Source: an uncultured Clostridia bacterium
Lineage (GTDB): Bacteria; Bacillota; Clostridia; Oscillospirales; Ruminococcaceae
Assembly (NCBI GenBank): GCA_947627875.1
Contig: CANQXS010000009.1
Location: forward strand, 29,208-93,207
Length of the DNA stretch: 64,000 nucleotides
Direction of reading: 5' to 3'
Shown: in pieces, positions 11,066 through 20,351 of the stretch
Layout: each line of letters opens with the position of its first letter
Numbering within the stretch: the stretch's first letter is position 1
Made by a program: the position numbers and the translations under genes
Notes under the pieces: model-generated
The model's database searches: none
What the model was told of the DNA's origin: nothing
The model's input: only the letters and a program-made list of their open reading frames with translations

Positions 11066-12622
11066 ATGGAAAACGAAATAATTACCCTCGCCCCGAAGAG
11101 AAAAAAGGGTCTTTTAAGAATGGTGTTCAGCAGGATAGGTCTCGTGGCGCTTCTTTTGGTGCTCGAGCTCGTCCTCGTGTTCTCGGTTTACCGCTGGTTC
11201 TTCGACTACTTCAAGTGGTTTGCCCTCGTTCAGACCGTCTTTTCGATAGGAATGGTGTTCTACCTGTTCAATATAACGATGGACGCCTCTGCAAAGCTGA
11301 CCTGGCTCTTTCTGATAATGCTTATGCCCGTCCCCGCAACGGTGATGCTCTGGTATACCCGCGAGGATATCGGACACAGGCTCACCAAAAAGCGCACCGC
11401 CGAGCTTATTGAGCAGTCGCGAGGGAAGATAACTCAGGACCCCGAAACGATTTCGAATCCCGAGCTCACCGCCTCGGGTACCGACGGATTATGCCGCTAT
11501 CTCAATCGCTCGGGCGTGTTCCCGATTTACGGAAACACCGAGGTAAAGTATTTCCCTCTCGGCGAAGATAAATTTGAGGCGATGCTCAAGGAGCTCAAAA
11601 AAGCCGAAAAATTCATCTTTATGGAATACTTCATCGTCGAAGAGGGGTATATGTGGGGGAGCATACTTAAGATACTTGCCGACAAAGCCGCGCAGGGCGT
11701 CGACGTAAGAGTTATGTACGACGGAATGTGCGAGGTCAGCCTTCTGCCCCACGATTACCCGAAGCGTATGGCTAAGCTCGGGATAAAGTGCAAGCCCTTT
11801 ACGCCTATAGCGCCCTTTATTTCGACCCAGTATAACTACCGCGACCACAGAAAGATACTCGTTATCGACGGCAAAGTAGCTTTCAACGGCGGCGTAAATC
11901 TCGCAGACGAATACATCAACAGAATAGAGCGCTTCGGTCATTGGAAGGACACCGCGGTGATGCTCAGGGGAGAAGCTGTGCAGAGCTTCGCGCTGATGTT
12001 CCTTCAGATGTGGAATATCGACGAGAAGGAGCCTCGGTGGGACGGCTTCCTCGACAGGTTCAGCGCCGAGCCCGACGGCTTCGTTATGCCCTATGGCGAC
12101 TGCCCGCTCGACAACGACAAGGTCGGCGAAACTGTTTATATGGATATCCTCAACAGAGCCGAGAAATATGTTCATATAATGACGCCCTATCTTATTCTCG
12201 ACAACGAGCTCGAGACCGCCCTAAAATACGCCGCTCAGCGCGGGGTCGACGTAAAGCTCATACTTCCCGGGATACCCGACAAAACGGCTGCTTACGCCCT
12301 CGCGAAGTCGCATTACAAATCTCTCGTTTCGGCAGGCGTGAAGATATACGAATACACCCCCGGCTTCGTTCACGCAAAGGTGTTTGTGAGCGACGATAAA
12401 AAAGCGGTAGTCGGGACAATCAACCTCGACTACAGGAGCCTTTACCACCACTTTGAATGCGCGACCTATATTTACGGCTCAAGCTGCATTTCCGACATCG
12501 AGAACGACTTTTCCGAGACTCTGAAAAAGTGCCGCGAGGTCACCGAGGAGACGATCAGGAACGAAAAGCGGTCGTATAAGATCCTCGGAGGAATAATGAA
12601 GCTTATAGCGCCGCTTATGTAA
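11066..12622 (+). CDS. cls: Cardiolipin synthase (phospholipase D family)
   Basis: HKD-type motifs DHRKILVIDGKVAFNGG and HAKVFVSDDKKAVVGTINLDYRS; N-terminal TM region. Confidence 0.95.
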   Translation: MENEIITLAPKRKKGLLRMVFSRIGLVALLLVLELVLVFSVYRWFFDYFKWFALVQTVFSIGMVFYLFNITMDASAKLTWLFLIMLMPVPATVMLWYTREDIGHRLTKKRTAELIEQSRGKITQDPETISNPELTASGTDGLCRYLNRSGVFPIYGNTEVKYFPLGEDKFEAMLKELKKAEKFIFMEYFIVEEGYMWGSILKILADKAAQGVDVRVMYDGMCEVSLLPHDYPKRMAKLGIKCKPFTPIAPFISTQYNYRDHRKILVIDGKVAFNGGVNLADEYINRIERFGHWKDTAVMLRGEAVQSFALMFLQMWNIDEKEPRWDGFLDRFSAEPDGFVMPYGDCPLDNDKVGETVYMDILNRAEKYVHIMTPYLILDNELETALKYAAQRGVDVKLILPGIPDKTAAYALAKSHYKSLVSAGVKIYEYTPGFVHAKVFVSDDKKAVVGTINLDYRSLYHHFECATYIYGSSCISDIENDFSETLKKCREVTEETIRNEKRSYKILGGIMKLIAPLM

Positions 12623-12628
12623 AACACG

Positions 12629-12655
12629 CGCCCCGTCGCAAGGCGGGGCGGTTTT
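12629..12655 (+). terminator. Rho-independent terminator after cls
   Basis: CGCCCCG-TCGCAAGG-CGGGGCG followed by GTTTT. Confidence 0.65.
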
Positions 12656-12823
12656 ATGTGCACAGGGGGCATTTATACTTCCCGACAGCAACGCTCATTG
12701 AGATAAAAATATCCTTTTCGGTATGGCTCGGTCCCATTGACAGATAATAAAAAAGTGGTATAATAAAACGGAAATGCGAAAATTCCCGAAAATTGTCGTT
12801 TTCGGCAAAGGAGTCGTAAATAT

Positions 12824-13882
12824 ATGGAATCAAGGCTGACGCTTTCCGAGCGCAGAAGCATCGCGGCGGTCATTCCCGCATATCAGCCCGCGGCTAACCT
12901 TATCGGGCTCGTTAAAACCTTATACGGCGCGGGCTACCCCGTTGTCGTAGTCGACGACGGCAGCGGCGAGGACTGTCTCGGAATATGGAACGAGATCATT
13001 TCCTGCGCGAGCGTTATTCACCACCCGAAAAATATGGGCAAGGGAGCCGCGTTAAAGACCGCTTTTGAGCATATCCGCGAAAATATGCCCGAGATTTCAT
13101 ATATTATCACTCTCGACGCCGACGGTCAGCACCTTTTCGACGACGCCGAGCGCGTTGCCGCCTGCTCTATCGCCAACCAGGGGACGCTTGTCCTCGGCTC
13201 GCGGACGTTCGGAAAAAACGTCCCCCTGCGCTCAAAATTCGGCAACACGGTTACAAGGCTCGTGTTCTCCTGCGTCGCGGGTTACGGCGTCGGCGACACC
13301 CAAACAGGTCTGAGGGCATTCGACCGAAGCCTTCTCGGCTATATGCTCGGGGTCGACGGCGAGCGCTACGAATACGAGATGAACGTTTTATTGAGATGCC
13401 GCGAAAACGGCATACCCGTCGCCGAGGTTCCGATAAGGACCGTTTACCTCGACACCGAAAACTCCTCCTCTCATTTCGACGCGATACGCGACTCCGCGAA
13501 GATTTACGGAAACATATTCCGCTTCGCTTTGCCGTCTATAATAAGCTCGCTTGCGGATTACGCCGCCTTCCTGCTCTTAAAGCGCCGTCTTTCAAAGGGA
13601 GCCGGCTCTTTGGCGGCTTCAAACCTTATTGCCCGAGCGGTAAGCGCTCCGATAGGCTATTTTCTTCGCTCAAAAAGAGGCGCGCCCGCCGAGCCGAAGA
13701 AATACGCCGCGCAAGCCCTTTTGGAAGCTTCAATCGGGAGCGCGGTCATCGCCGCTCTCACGGAATCGGGGAAAATTCCGGCTTGGGCTTCAAAGCTGAT
13801 TGCCGAAGCCGCGCTGTTTGCGCTTAAGCGCGCTGCTCAGCCCGACTCCTGCCCGAAAAGCGGCAGGAGCGAAGCAAAATGA
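12824..13882 (+). CDS. Family 2 glycosyltransferase with C-terminal GtrA-like membrane region
   Basis: VVVDDGS, GKGAALKTAF, LDADGQH motifs; hydrophobic C-terminal third. Confidence 0.85.
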   Translation: MESRLTLSERRSIAAVIPAYQPAANLIGLVKTLYGAGYPVVVVDDGSGEDCLGIWNEIISCASVIHHPKNMGKGAALKTAFEHIRENMPEISYIITLDADGQHLFDDAERVAACSIANQGTLVLGSRTFGKNVPLRSKFGNTVTRLVFSCVAGYGVGDTQTGLRAFDRSLLGYMLGVDGERYEYEMNVLLRCRENGIPVAEVPIRTVYLDTENSSSHFDAIRDSAKIYGNIFRFALPSIISSLADYAAFLLLKRRLSKGAGSLAASNLIARAVSAPIGYFLRSKRGAPAEPKKYAAQALLEASIGSAVIAALTESGKIPAWASKLIAEAALFALKRAAQPDSCPKSGRSEAK

Positions 13883-15126
13883 AACCGGGGATTGATATAA
13901 TGGAATCGGAAGAAAACAAACCTAAAAAGCTGTACCCGTGGTACGTTTTGGTTATTGCCGACGTGCTCCTGACCGCAGTGATACTTTGCACATTCAGCTA
14001 TTTTCACCATGTGAGAATGCTCTGGGGTCTCGGACCTTACAAGAATAACGACGACGCGGCGGTTTACAAAATAACCAAGCCCGTCGCCCAGACTACCGAA
14101 GCGGTCCCCGCGACCGAGCCGGTCACAACTGCGGAGGAGATAACGGAGCCCCCGATTGCCGATTCGGAGCAGCCCTCCTCGGAGGAGCCTGCCGACGGAG
14201 GCGAAGAGCTCGACGTTTCGGGTGATTTCGGCGCGCTGTTCCCCGCAATCTTCATTCAGGACGGCGAGAGGGTGACTCTTGACAGCGACGAGGAGATAAA
14301 AGCCTACGCCGCAGAAAACGGAATAATCCTCCGCGAAGACCCGAAGAGCAGCTATATCGCCCTCTACCGCAGCCACGACATCTTTCTGACCGTTCAGGAG
14401 GTCGACCACGGGCTCGAAAGCTGGGGCATCGGCTATCCGTTGCAGTATTATGTCTTCGATATCTACGTCCGCAACATCGAGAACCTCTTTGCGGGCTACT
14501 CCTCGGGGACGAGATACCCCGCTCACACGCTTATCGAAAAGACCGAGGAGGAAAACGGTGTCAGCGTTATAGCAGCGGTCAACGGCGACTATGTCACCAA
14601 CCGAAACCACTGCCTGATTTGCGAGCGCAACGGAAATATCCTCCGCGACGTTCCCAAGAGGATAGAGAGCGACATCTGCGTTCTTTATTACGACGGCACT
14701 ATGGAGACGATAACCCCCGATAACTACGATTGGAGCAGTATCGAGGCGAAGGCGCCCTATCAGATATGGGATTTCGGGCCGGCGCTTATAGACGGCAGCG
14801 GAAAGGCGATAGATAAGTTCGATTATAATGCCTATGACAACAATATTATGGATTCGACCCACCCGAGGACCTCGATTGGCTATTACGGTCCGGGGCATTA
14901 CAACTTTGTTGTCGTCGACGGGCGCTCGGACGATTCACGCGGCGTGAAAATGGCTCAGCTCGCCGAAATTCAGGAGTCGCTCGGCTGCAAGGCTGCCTAT
15001 AATATGGACGGCGGCGACAGCTCGCAGGCGTATTTCTGCGATACCGTCGTGCGCGAGTCGGTGAGGAGAAAGGACGGGCAGAGAAAGCTGCCGGATTTAG
15101 TCTGCGTCGGGGAGGTTTCGGAATGA
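13879..15126 (+). CDS. Phosphodiester glycosidase (NAGPA domain) family membrane protein
   Basis: N-terminal TM; HPRTSIGY, VVDGRSDDSRGVKM, YNMDGGDSSQ motifs; overlaps the upstream stop. Confidence 0.8.
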   Translation: MKPGIDIMESEENKPKKLYPWYVLVIADVLLTAVILCTFSYFHHVRMLWGLGPYKNNDDAAVYKITKPVAQTTEAVPATEPVTTAEEITEPPIADSEQPSSEEPADGGEELDVSGDFGALFPAIFIQDGERVTLDSDEEIKAYAAENGIILREDPKSSYIALYRSHDIFLTVQEVDHGLESWGIGYPLQYYVFDIYVRNIENLFAGYSSGTRYPAHTLIEKTEEENGVSVIAAVNGDYVTNRNHCLICERNGNILRDVPKRIESDICVLYYDGTMETITPDNYDWSSIEAKAPYQIWDFGPALIDGSGKAIDKFDYNAYDNNIMDSTHPRTSIGYYGPGHYNFVVVDGRSDDSRGVKMAQLAEIQESLGCKAAYNMDGGDSSQAYFCDTVVRESVRRKDGQRKLPDLVCVGEVSE

Positions 15127-15344
15127 AAAAATATCTCAAAAGGTTTGCGGAGCTGTTTTTAACGGTCCTGCCGCATATCAATATCGCGATGAGCATCGTT
15201 ATGCTCACCCTCTGGGTGACCGACCGCTTCAACCGCGCGATGGCGTTTTTAAACAACAACCTCACAAAGGGAATGCTGTTCGTCTGGTGCTTTCTTATAA
15301 TCATTCAGTCGGTCGAGGCGATCGTCCGCCACCGTCGGAGATGA
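15123..15344 (+). CDS. Small two-TM hypothetical protein
   Basis: ATGA overlap with upstream gene; two hydrophobic helices. Confidence 0.6.
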   Translation: MKKYLKRFAELFLTVLPHINIAMSIVMLTLWVTDRFNRAMAFLNNNLTKGMLFVWCFLIIIQSVEAIVRHRRR

Positions 15345-15357
15345 GCGGCGCCGAAAT

Positions 15358-15383
15358 CTTAAAATATTCATATAAATCTTTAT
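15358..15383. repeat. 26-bp direct repeat, copy 1
   Basis: cttaaaatattcatataaatctttat, identical to 16595-16620. Confidence 0.9.
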
Positions 15384-15517
15384 CTTTTGAGCGTGCAATC
15401 AGAGCGCAAGCCTTTAAGATTTGTCCCGTTTAACTTCGAGAAGCTCCCCGTCACCCTGCGGTTGACAAACTTCCGCGCCGGTGCGGTAGACGCCGTTAAA
15501 ATAATATGATAAAATAT

Positions 15518-15550
15518 GATCACCGCGGTAAATTATTTACGGGAGTGATC
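15518..15550. promoter_or_regulatory. Extended imperfect palindrome just upstream of the XRE regulator start codon
   Basis: GATCAC-N4-GTAAA-TTA-TTTAC-N4-GTGATC. Confidence 0.5.
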
Positions 15551-15553
15551 GAT

Positions 15554-16576
15554 ATGACATTGGGCAACAGAATACTTGAACTCAGGGCGCGTTCGGGACT
15601 GTCGCAGGAGGATTTCGGAGAGCTCTTCGGCACCACCCGCCAGACCGTCTCGCGTTGGGAGCTCGACCTCGCCGTCCCCGAGATACAGAAAATCGTGCAG
15701 ATGGCGCGCACCTTCGGCGTGACGACCGACTCGCTTATTTCCGACGGCATCTCGACCTTTGACGGCTCTTACAACCGCTTTGTCTGCGGGGTATACCGCA
15801 GAAAGGACACCCTGATCGTCGAGACGGAGAGGCTCGCCATTGTTTACCTCGACCGCGGCGATACGCTTTGCGCGGAGCTTTACGAGGGCTTGCGGGAAAA
15901 CAAGTCGCTTCGCGGCAGGGCGGAGTATGACCCCAAAAACAAAAGGGCAAAATACGCCTATTCCGACGACGGCGGGAAAATAACCGCGAATTTCGACGCA
16001 AGCGGTGTTATCGGCCGGAAATTTGACCGAAAACAGCTTGACAGCATGAAGCGCACAGATACGTTTTTGGCGGAGCGGGACAAAAAGCCGTTGCCGACCG
16101 TCCCCGAGGCGGGCTTTAAGACCTGTCTGACAAAATGGCGCACCGGCACGCGCTTTTATTGCCGCGACGGCGTGATATTCGCAAGCGTTTACATCAACGG
16201 GTTTGAATACGCGTTTCATATGGTGCCGCTGAATCAGGAAAATATTTACTGCACGGTCATCGCAAACGAGGCGTTCGAGCTCGGGAATTGCGTGGGAACG
16301 CCGTATTTCAGACTGAGGAATTTCGGCGACAACAGCGCCAAATTCGCTCAAAGCTTCTCGAACCTTAACGAGCCGTTCGAAAGGGTCAGCCTGCCGACCG
16401 GAGAAAACGGTATCAAATTTGAGCAGAATGACTGTATCAGGGGCAGCGCAGGAAAAATAAGAGCGCTCGAAAGCGTCAAGCGCTACGGAACGGATTGGAT
16501 AACCGTCACCAACTGCGGCGACGAGCTGACCTATCTGCGCGACGACAGGGATATGATAGAGAGGTTTGAAGTTTAA
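15554..16576 (+). CDS. XRE-family HTH transcriptional regulator with long C-terminal domain
   Basis: HTH MTLGNRILELRARSGLSQEDFGELFGTTRQTVSRWELDLAVPEIQKIVQMARTF. Confidence 0.85.
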   Translation: MTLGNRILELRARSGLSQEDFGELFGTTRQTVSRWELDLAVPEIQKIVQMARTFGVTTDSLISDGISTFDGSYNRFVCGVYRRKDTLIVETERLAIVYLDRGDTLCAELYEGLRENKSLRGRAEYDPKNKRAKYAYSDDGGKITANFDASGVIGRKFDRKQLDSMKRTDTFLAERDKKPLPTVPEAGFKTCLTKWRTGTRFYCRDGVIFASVYINGFEYAFHMVPLNQENIYCTVIANEAFELGNCVGTPYFRLRNFGDNSAKFAQSFSNLNEPFERVSLPTGENGIKFEQNDCIRGSAGKIRALESVKRYGTDWITVTNCGDELTYLRDDRDMIERFEV

Positions 16577-16594
16577 GGGAAAATCTGCGCGCAC

Positions 16595-16620
16595 CTTAAA
16601 ATATTCATATAAATCTTTAT
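16595..16620. repeat. 26-bp direct repeat, copy 2 (upstream of the GH2 promoter)
   Basis: Identical to 15358-15383. Confidence 0.9.
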
Positions 16621-16629
16621 ATTTTGGGA

Positions 16630-16658
16630 TTGACAAGCCGTTTACACAATGATAATAT
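16630..16658 (+). promoter_or_regulatory. SigA-type promoter of the GH2 gene
   Basis: TTGACA (16630), 17-bp spacer, TAATAT (16653). Confidence 0.65.
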
Positions 16659-16740
16659 CTTTTTGGAGCATCGTCGCGCCGCGCGGTCTTAAAGGCTTCG
16701 CGGCGCGTTTGCTTACACTGAATTTACTCGGAGGATGCTT

Positions 16741-19053
16741 ATGAACACAAAAAAACTGCTTGACAACTGGAAATTTCAACTAAACCGTCAGAGCTGGCAG
16801 AGAATGGAGGGCAAGAGCGTAACTCTTCCCCACGACTTTATGCTGATGACGCCGCGCACCCCCGATTCCCCGACTTGGGCGGACTACGGCTATTTCCAGC
16901 CCTGCAAGGGTACATACGAAAGAAAGATAACAAAGCCCGAAGCCGAGGTCGTGCTTCTTAAGTTCGACGGCGTTATGGGCATGACCGAGGTATTTATCAA
17001 CAACGACCATGTGAGCTTCCACCCCTACGGCTACACTGCGTTTGTCTGCGACATCGGCAAATACCTCAGAGAGGGCGAAAACACCCTCCGCATTGAGGTC
17101 GACGCGACCTGCCAGCCCGCTTCAAGGTGGTATACCGGCGCGGGGATCTACCGCGAGGTCGAGCTTCTTACCTCAGGCGCGGACCGCTTCAAGCCGTGGT
17201 CTACAACAGTCCGCACCCTCGCGGTTTTCGGGGGCAGCGCTCAGGTAGAATTTTCGACCGAGATAATCTCCTCCCGCCGCCAAACCGCAAAGGTGAGCTT
17301 TAGCGTTCCCGAGCTCGGATTTACCGTCGAGCGCTCGCTCCGGCTCGAAGAGGGCGAAAACCGCTTCTCGGTTAAGGCTGTTCTCAACGGCGTTTCGCTC
17401 TGGTCTCCAGATACTCCTGCGGTATATACCTGCGAAGCGTCGCTCAAAACCGACTCCTGCAAAGATTCCGAGAGCCTGAGCTTCGGCGTCAGGACGGTCT
17501 CCTGCGACGCCGAGAGGGGATTCCTCTTGAACGGCGAGCCGATAAAGCTCTACGGCACCTGCAATCACCACGACAACGGCGTCGTCGGCGCGGCTTCGTT
17601 CAGAAGCACCGAGGAGAGGCGCGTAAGGATACTCAAGGAAAACGGCTTCAACGCTATCCGCACCTCTCACAACCCGCCCTCGAGCGTTCTGCTCGACGTC
17701 TGCGACAGAATGGGTATGCTCGTCATCGACGAGATTTTCGACTGCTGGACCAACGGCAAAAAGGCCTACGATTATCACCTCTGGTTCGATAAATACGCGA
17801 AGGAGGACGTAAGGTCGATGACCGTCCGCGACCGCAACCACCCGTCGGTGGTGATGTGGTCTACCGGCAACGAGATATTCGAGCGCGCGGGAAAGTGCGA
17901 CGGCTATGCGCTGGGAAAGATGATTGCCGACACTATAAAGGAAAACGACCCGACAAGACCTCTTACCCACGCCTTCTGCGAATTCTGGGACAACTGGGAG
18001 TATAACGCCGAGGCGGGCAAGACTCTTCAGCTTCCGCCGGATCAGCCCGATTTCTGGTGCGAAAAAATCGCCCCTCAGGCGGGAAATTTAGACGTTCTGG
18101 GCTATAACTATATGAACTACAGAATCGCTAAGGACGAGAAGATACTTAAATCTCATCTCTTCGCGATAACCGAGAGCTACCCTATGGACGCGCTCGCGGT
18201 CAAGAGAAATATGGATACCCATCCGAAGCTCATCGGCGAATTCGTCTGGACGGGCTGGGACTACTTCGGTGAGACGGGTCTCGGCAGAGTTATTTACGAC
18301 AGCCCCGACGGTCCGGGCTGGGGTCTTGACCCTCACCCGAACCACATTTCGAACTGCGGCGATTTTTCGATATGCGGATTCAAAAAGCCTCAGTCGTACT
18401 ACCGCGACGTAGTTTGGGGCAGAGAGAGCGTAAAGATACTTACCGTCGACCCCGACAACACCGGCAGGGTAAAGTCCTACTCGGGCTGGGGCTTCTACGA
18501 CGCCGACAGGACCTGGACCTACCCCGGAAAAGAGGGGAGAGCCTCGGAAATCTATGTCTTTACTATAGCCGACGAATGCGAGCTTTGGCTCAACGGCGAG
18601 TCGCTGGGCAGAAAAGCTCCCAACGAAAAGGGCTTCGCGACCTTTGAAGCGCCCTACGCCGCCGGAAAGTTAGAAGCCGCGGCATATAAAGACGGCAAGG
18701 TTTGCGGTAAAGACGCGCTTTCCACCGTCGGCGAAGCCAGCGCAATAAAAATCACTGCCGACGCGACCGGAAAGACCGGCGCCGCCGATCTTGTGTTCGC
18801 TGAAATCTGCTTTACCGACAGCGACGGAAACACTGCCTGGACCGCGAACGGCGAGGTTACCGTTTCTGCCGAGGGCGGAAGGGTCATCGGCACGGGCTCG
18901 GGCAGAGTAGACGATACCCACGACTACACGACGAGCGTTTGCAGCGCCTACCGCGGCAGGCTGCTTGCGGCGATCGTCCCCGAGGGCGAAACGGTAAAAA
19001 TAACCGCCTGCTCGGGGGATATGCGCGCAGAAGCTGAGATAAAGGTGAAGTAA
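16741..19053 (+). CDS. GH2 family beta-galactosidase-like enzyme
   Basis: GH2 motifs NAIRTSHNPPS, VVMWSTGNE, GEFVWTGWDYFGE; cytoplasmic (no signal peptide). Confidence 0.92.
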   Translation: MNTKKLLDNWKFQLNRQSWQRMEGKSVTLPHDFMLMTPRTPDSPTWADYGYFQPCKGTYERKITKPEAEVVLLKFDGVMGMTEVFINNDHVSFHPYGYTAFVCDIGKYLREGENTLRIEVDATCQPASRWYTGAGIYREVELLTSGADRFKPWSTTVRTLAVFGGSAQVEFSTEIISSRRQTAKVSFSVPELGFTVERSLRLEEGENRFSVKAVLNGVSLWSPDTPAVYTCEASLKTDSCKDSESLSFGVRTVSCDAERGFLLNGEPIKLYGTCNHHDNGVVGAASFRSTEERRVRILKENGFNAIRTSHNPPSSVLLDVCDRMGMLVIDEIFDCWTNGKKAYDYHLWFDKYAKEDVRSMTVRDRNHPSVVMWSTGNEIFERAGKCDGYALGKMIADTIKENDPTRPLTHAFCEFWDNWEYNAEAGKTLQLPPDQPDFWCEKIAPQAGNLDVLGYNYMNYRIAKDEKILKSHLFAITESYPMDALAVKRNMDTHPKLIGEFVWTGWDYFGETGLGRVIYDSPDGPGWGLDPHPNHISNCGDFSICGFKKPQSYYRDVVWGRESVKILTVDPDNTGRVKSYSGWGFYDADRTWTYPGKEGRASEIYVFTIADECELWLNGESLGRKAPNEKGFATFEAPYAAGKLEAAAYKDGKVCGKDALSTVGEASAIKITADATGKTGAADLVFAEICFTDSDGNTAWTANGEVTVSAEGGRVIGTGSGRVDDTHDYTTSVCSAYRGRLLAAIVPEGETVKITACSGDMRAEAEIKVK

Positions 19054-19216
19054 AGCGCCTGCGGCAGGAAATTAAATACCGCGCCAAAGGCACCTCGGGC
19101 AGACGGCTGCAGGGCTGTCTGCCCGATTTTTGCGCCCTCTTGCATTTTCCGCAGAACGGTGTATAATAAAAATAAATTCTCAGCCCTCCAGCGAGGGCTT
19201 GATCCGGAGGTCAGAA

Positions 19217-20215
19217 ATGGAAGAAAAACAAAGGAAAGCCCTCAGATTTATCGGTCTGACGGCGGGGGCGGCGGCTGTTTCGGCGGCTTCGTCCTACCTC
19301 ACTGCAAGATATATGATGAAGGTAGCTTTAGACCGCGAGGTCCCAAAAGCCCCGAAAGGAGCCGAAAGGCTGATAGCGGGGCGCGGACCGGGGCAGGACT
19401 TTTTGGACGCTATGGAGGAGGCTTCGGAGAAGCTCGCCCAAACCGAAAACGAGACGGTTGCCCTCACCGCCCACGACGGCATAAGGATAGTTGGGCATTG
19501 GATCCCCTGCGACGAGCCGAAGAGGATACTCATAGCGATGCACGGCTGGCGCTCCTCCTGGCACCGCGATTTCGGAATGATCGCCGACTTCTGGCGCGAA
19601 AACGGCTGTTCCGTTCTCTATGCCGAACAGAGGGGACAGGGCGAGAGCGGCGGCGACAGTATGGGCTTCGGGCTCACAGAGCGCTGCGACTGCCGCGATT
19701 GGGCTAACTACGTCGCCGAGCGTTTCGGCACCGAGCTCCCGATATATCTCTGCGGAGTGTCTATGGGCGCGGCGACGGTGCTTATGGCGTCGAATCTCGA
19801 TTTGCCCGAAAACGTCTGCGGGATCTGCGCCGACTGCGGTTTTACCTCGCCCGACGCGATCTGGCGCCATGTTATGAACGACAACATGCATATCCGCTAC
19901 AGCGGGCTGATGGAAGCCGTAGCAAACGAGATCTGCCGCAGCAAGACCGATTTCGGCGCCGACGATTTCTCGACCGTCGATGCGCTGAAAGCCACCGATA
20001 TCCCCGTTTTCCTCGCGCACGGCACCGACGATACCTTCGTTCCCGTGACGATGACCTACGAAAACTACAAGGCGTGCGCCTCGCCGAAGCGCCTGCTTAT
20101 CGTCCCCGGCGCCGACCACGGAATGTCGTATTACGTCGAGAAGGAAAACTACGAGAACGCCGTAAAGAGCTTCTGGCGCGAGTTCGACGGATATGTGCGC
20201 TCGAGGAACGAATAA
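19217..20215 (+). CDS. Alpha/beta hydrolase, membrane-anchored
   Basis: HGWRSSWHRD, YAEQRGQGESGG, CGVSMGAATV nucleophile elbow; RBS GGAGG. Confidence 0.88.
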   Translation: MEEKQRKALRFIGLTAGAAAVSAASSYLTARYMMKVALDREVPKAPKGAERLIAGRGPGQDFLDAMEEASEKLAQTENETVALTAHDGIRIVGHWIPCDEPKRILIAMHGWRSSWHRDFGMIADFWRENGCSVLYAEQRGQGESGGDSMGFGLTERCDCRDWANYVAERFGTELPIYLCGVSMGAATVLMASNLDLPENVCGICADCGFTSPDAIWRHVMNDNMHIRYSGLMEAVANEICRSKTDFGADDFSTVDALKATDIPVFLAHGTDDTFVPVTMTYENYKACASPKRLLIVPGADHGMSYYVEKENYENAVKSFWREFDGYVRSRNE

Positions 20216-20303
20216 CATACGCATAGCCGCCGCACCGACCCCGTTCAAAAGGAGGCAAATATGAAATTCAGTCTTTCCGCAATTTTCTTATCATATATCG
20301 CAA

Positions 20304-20345
20304 AAAATCCGTTCCGCGGTGCTGCGGAGCGGATTTTCTGTTTTT
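20304..20345. terminator. Convergent bidirectional terminator
   Basis: AAAATCCGTTCCGC-GGTGCT-GCGGAGCGGATTTT, T-rich on the + side. Confidence 0.75.
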
Positions 20346-20351
20346 GTTCGC

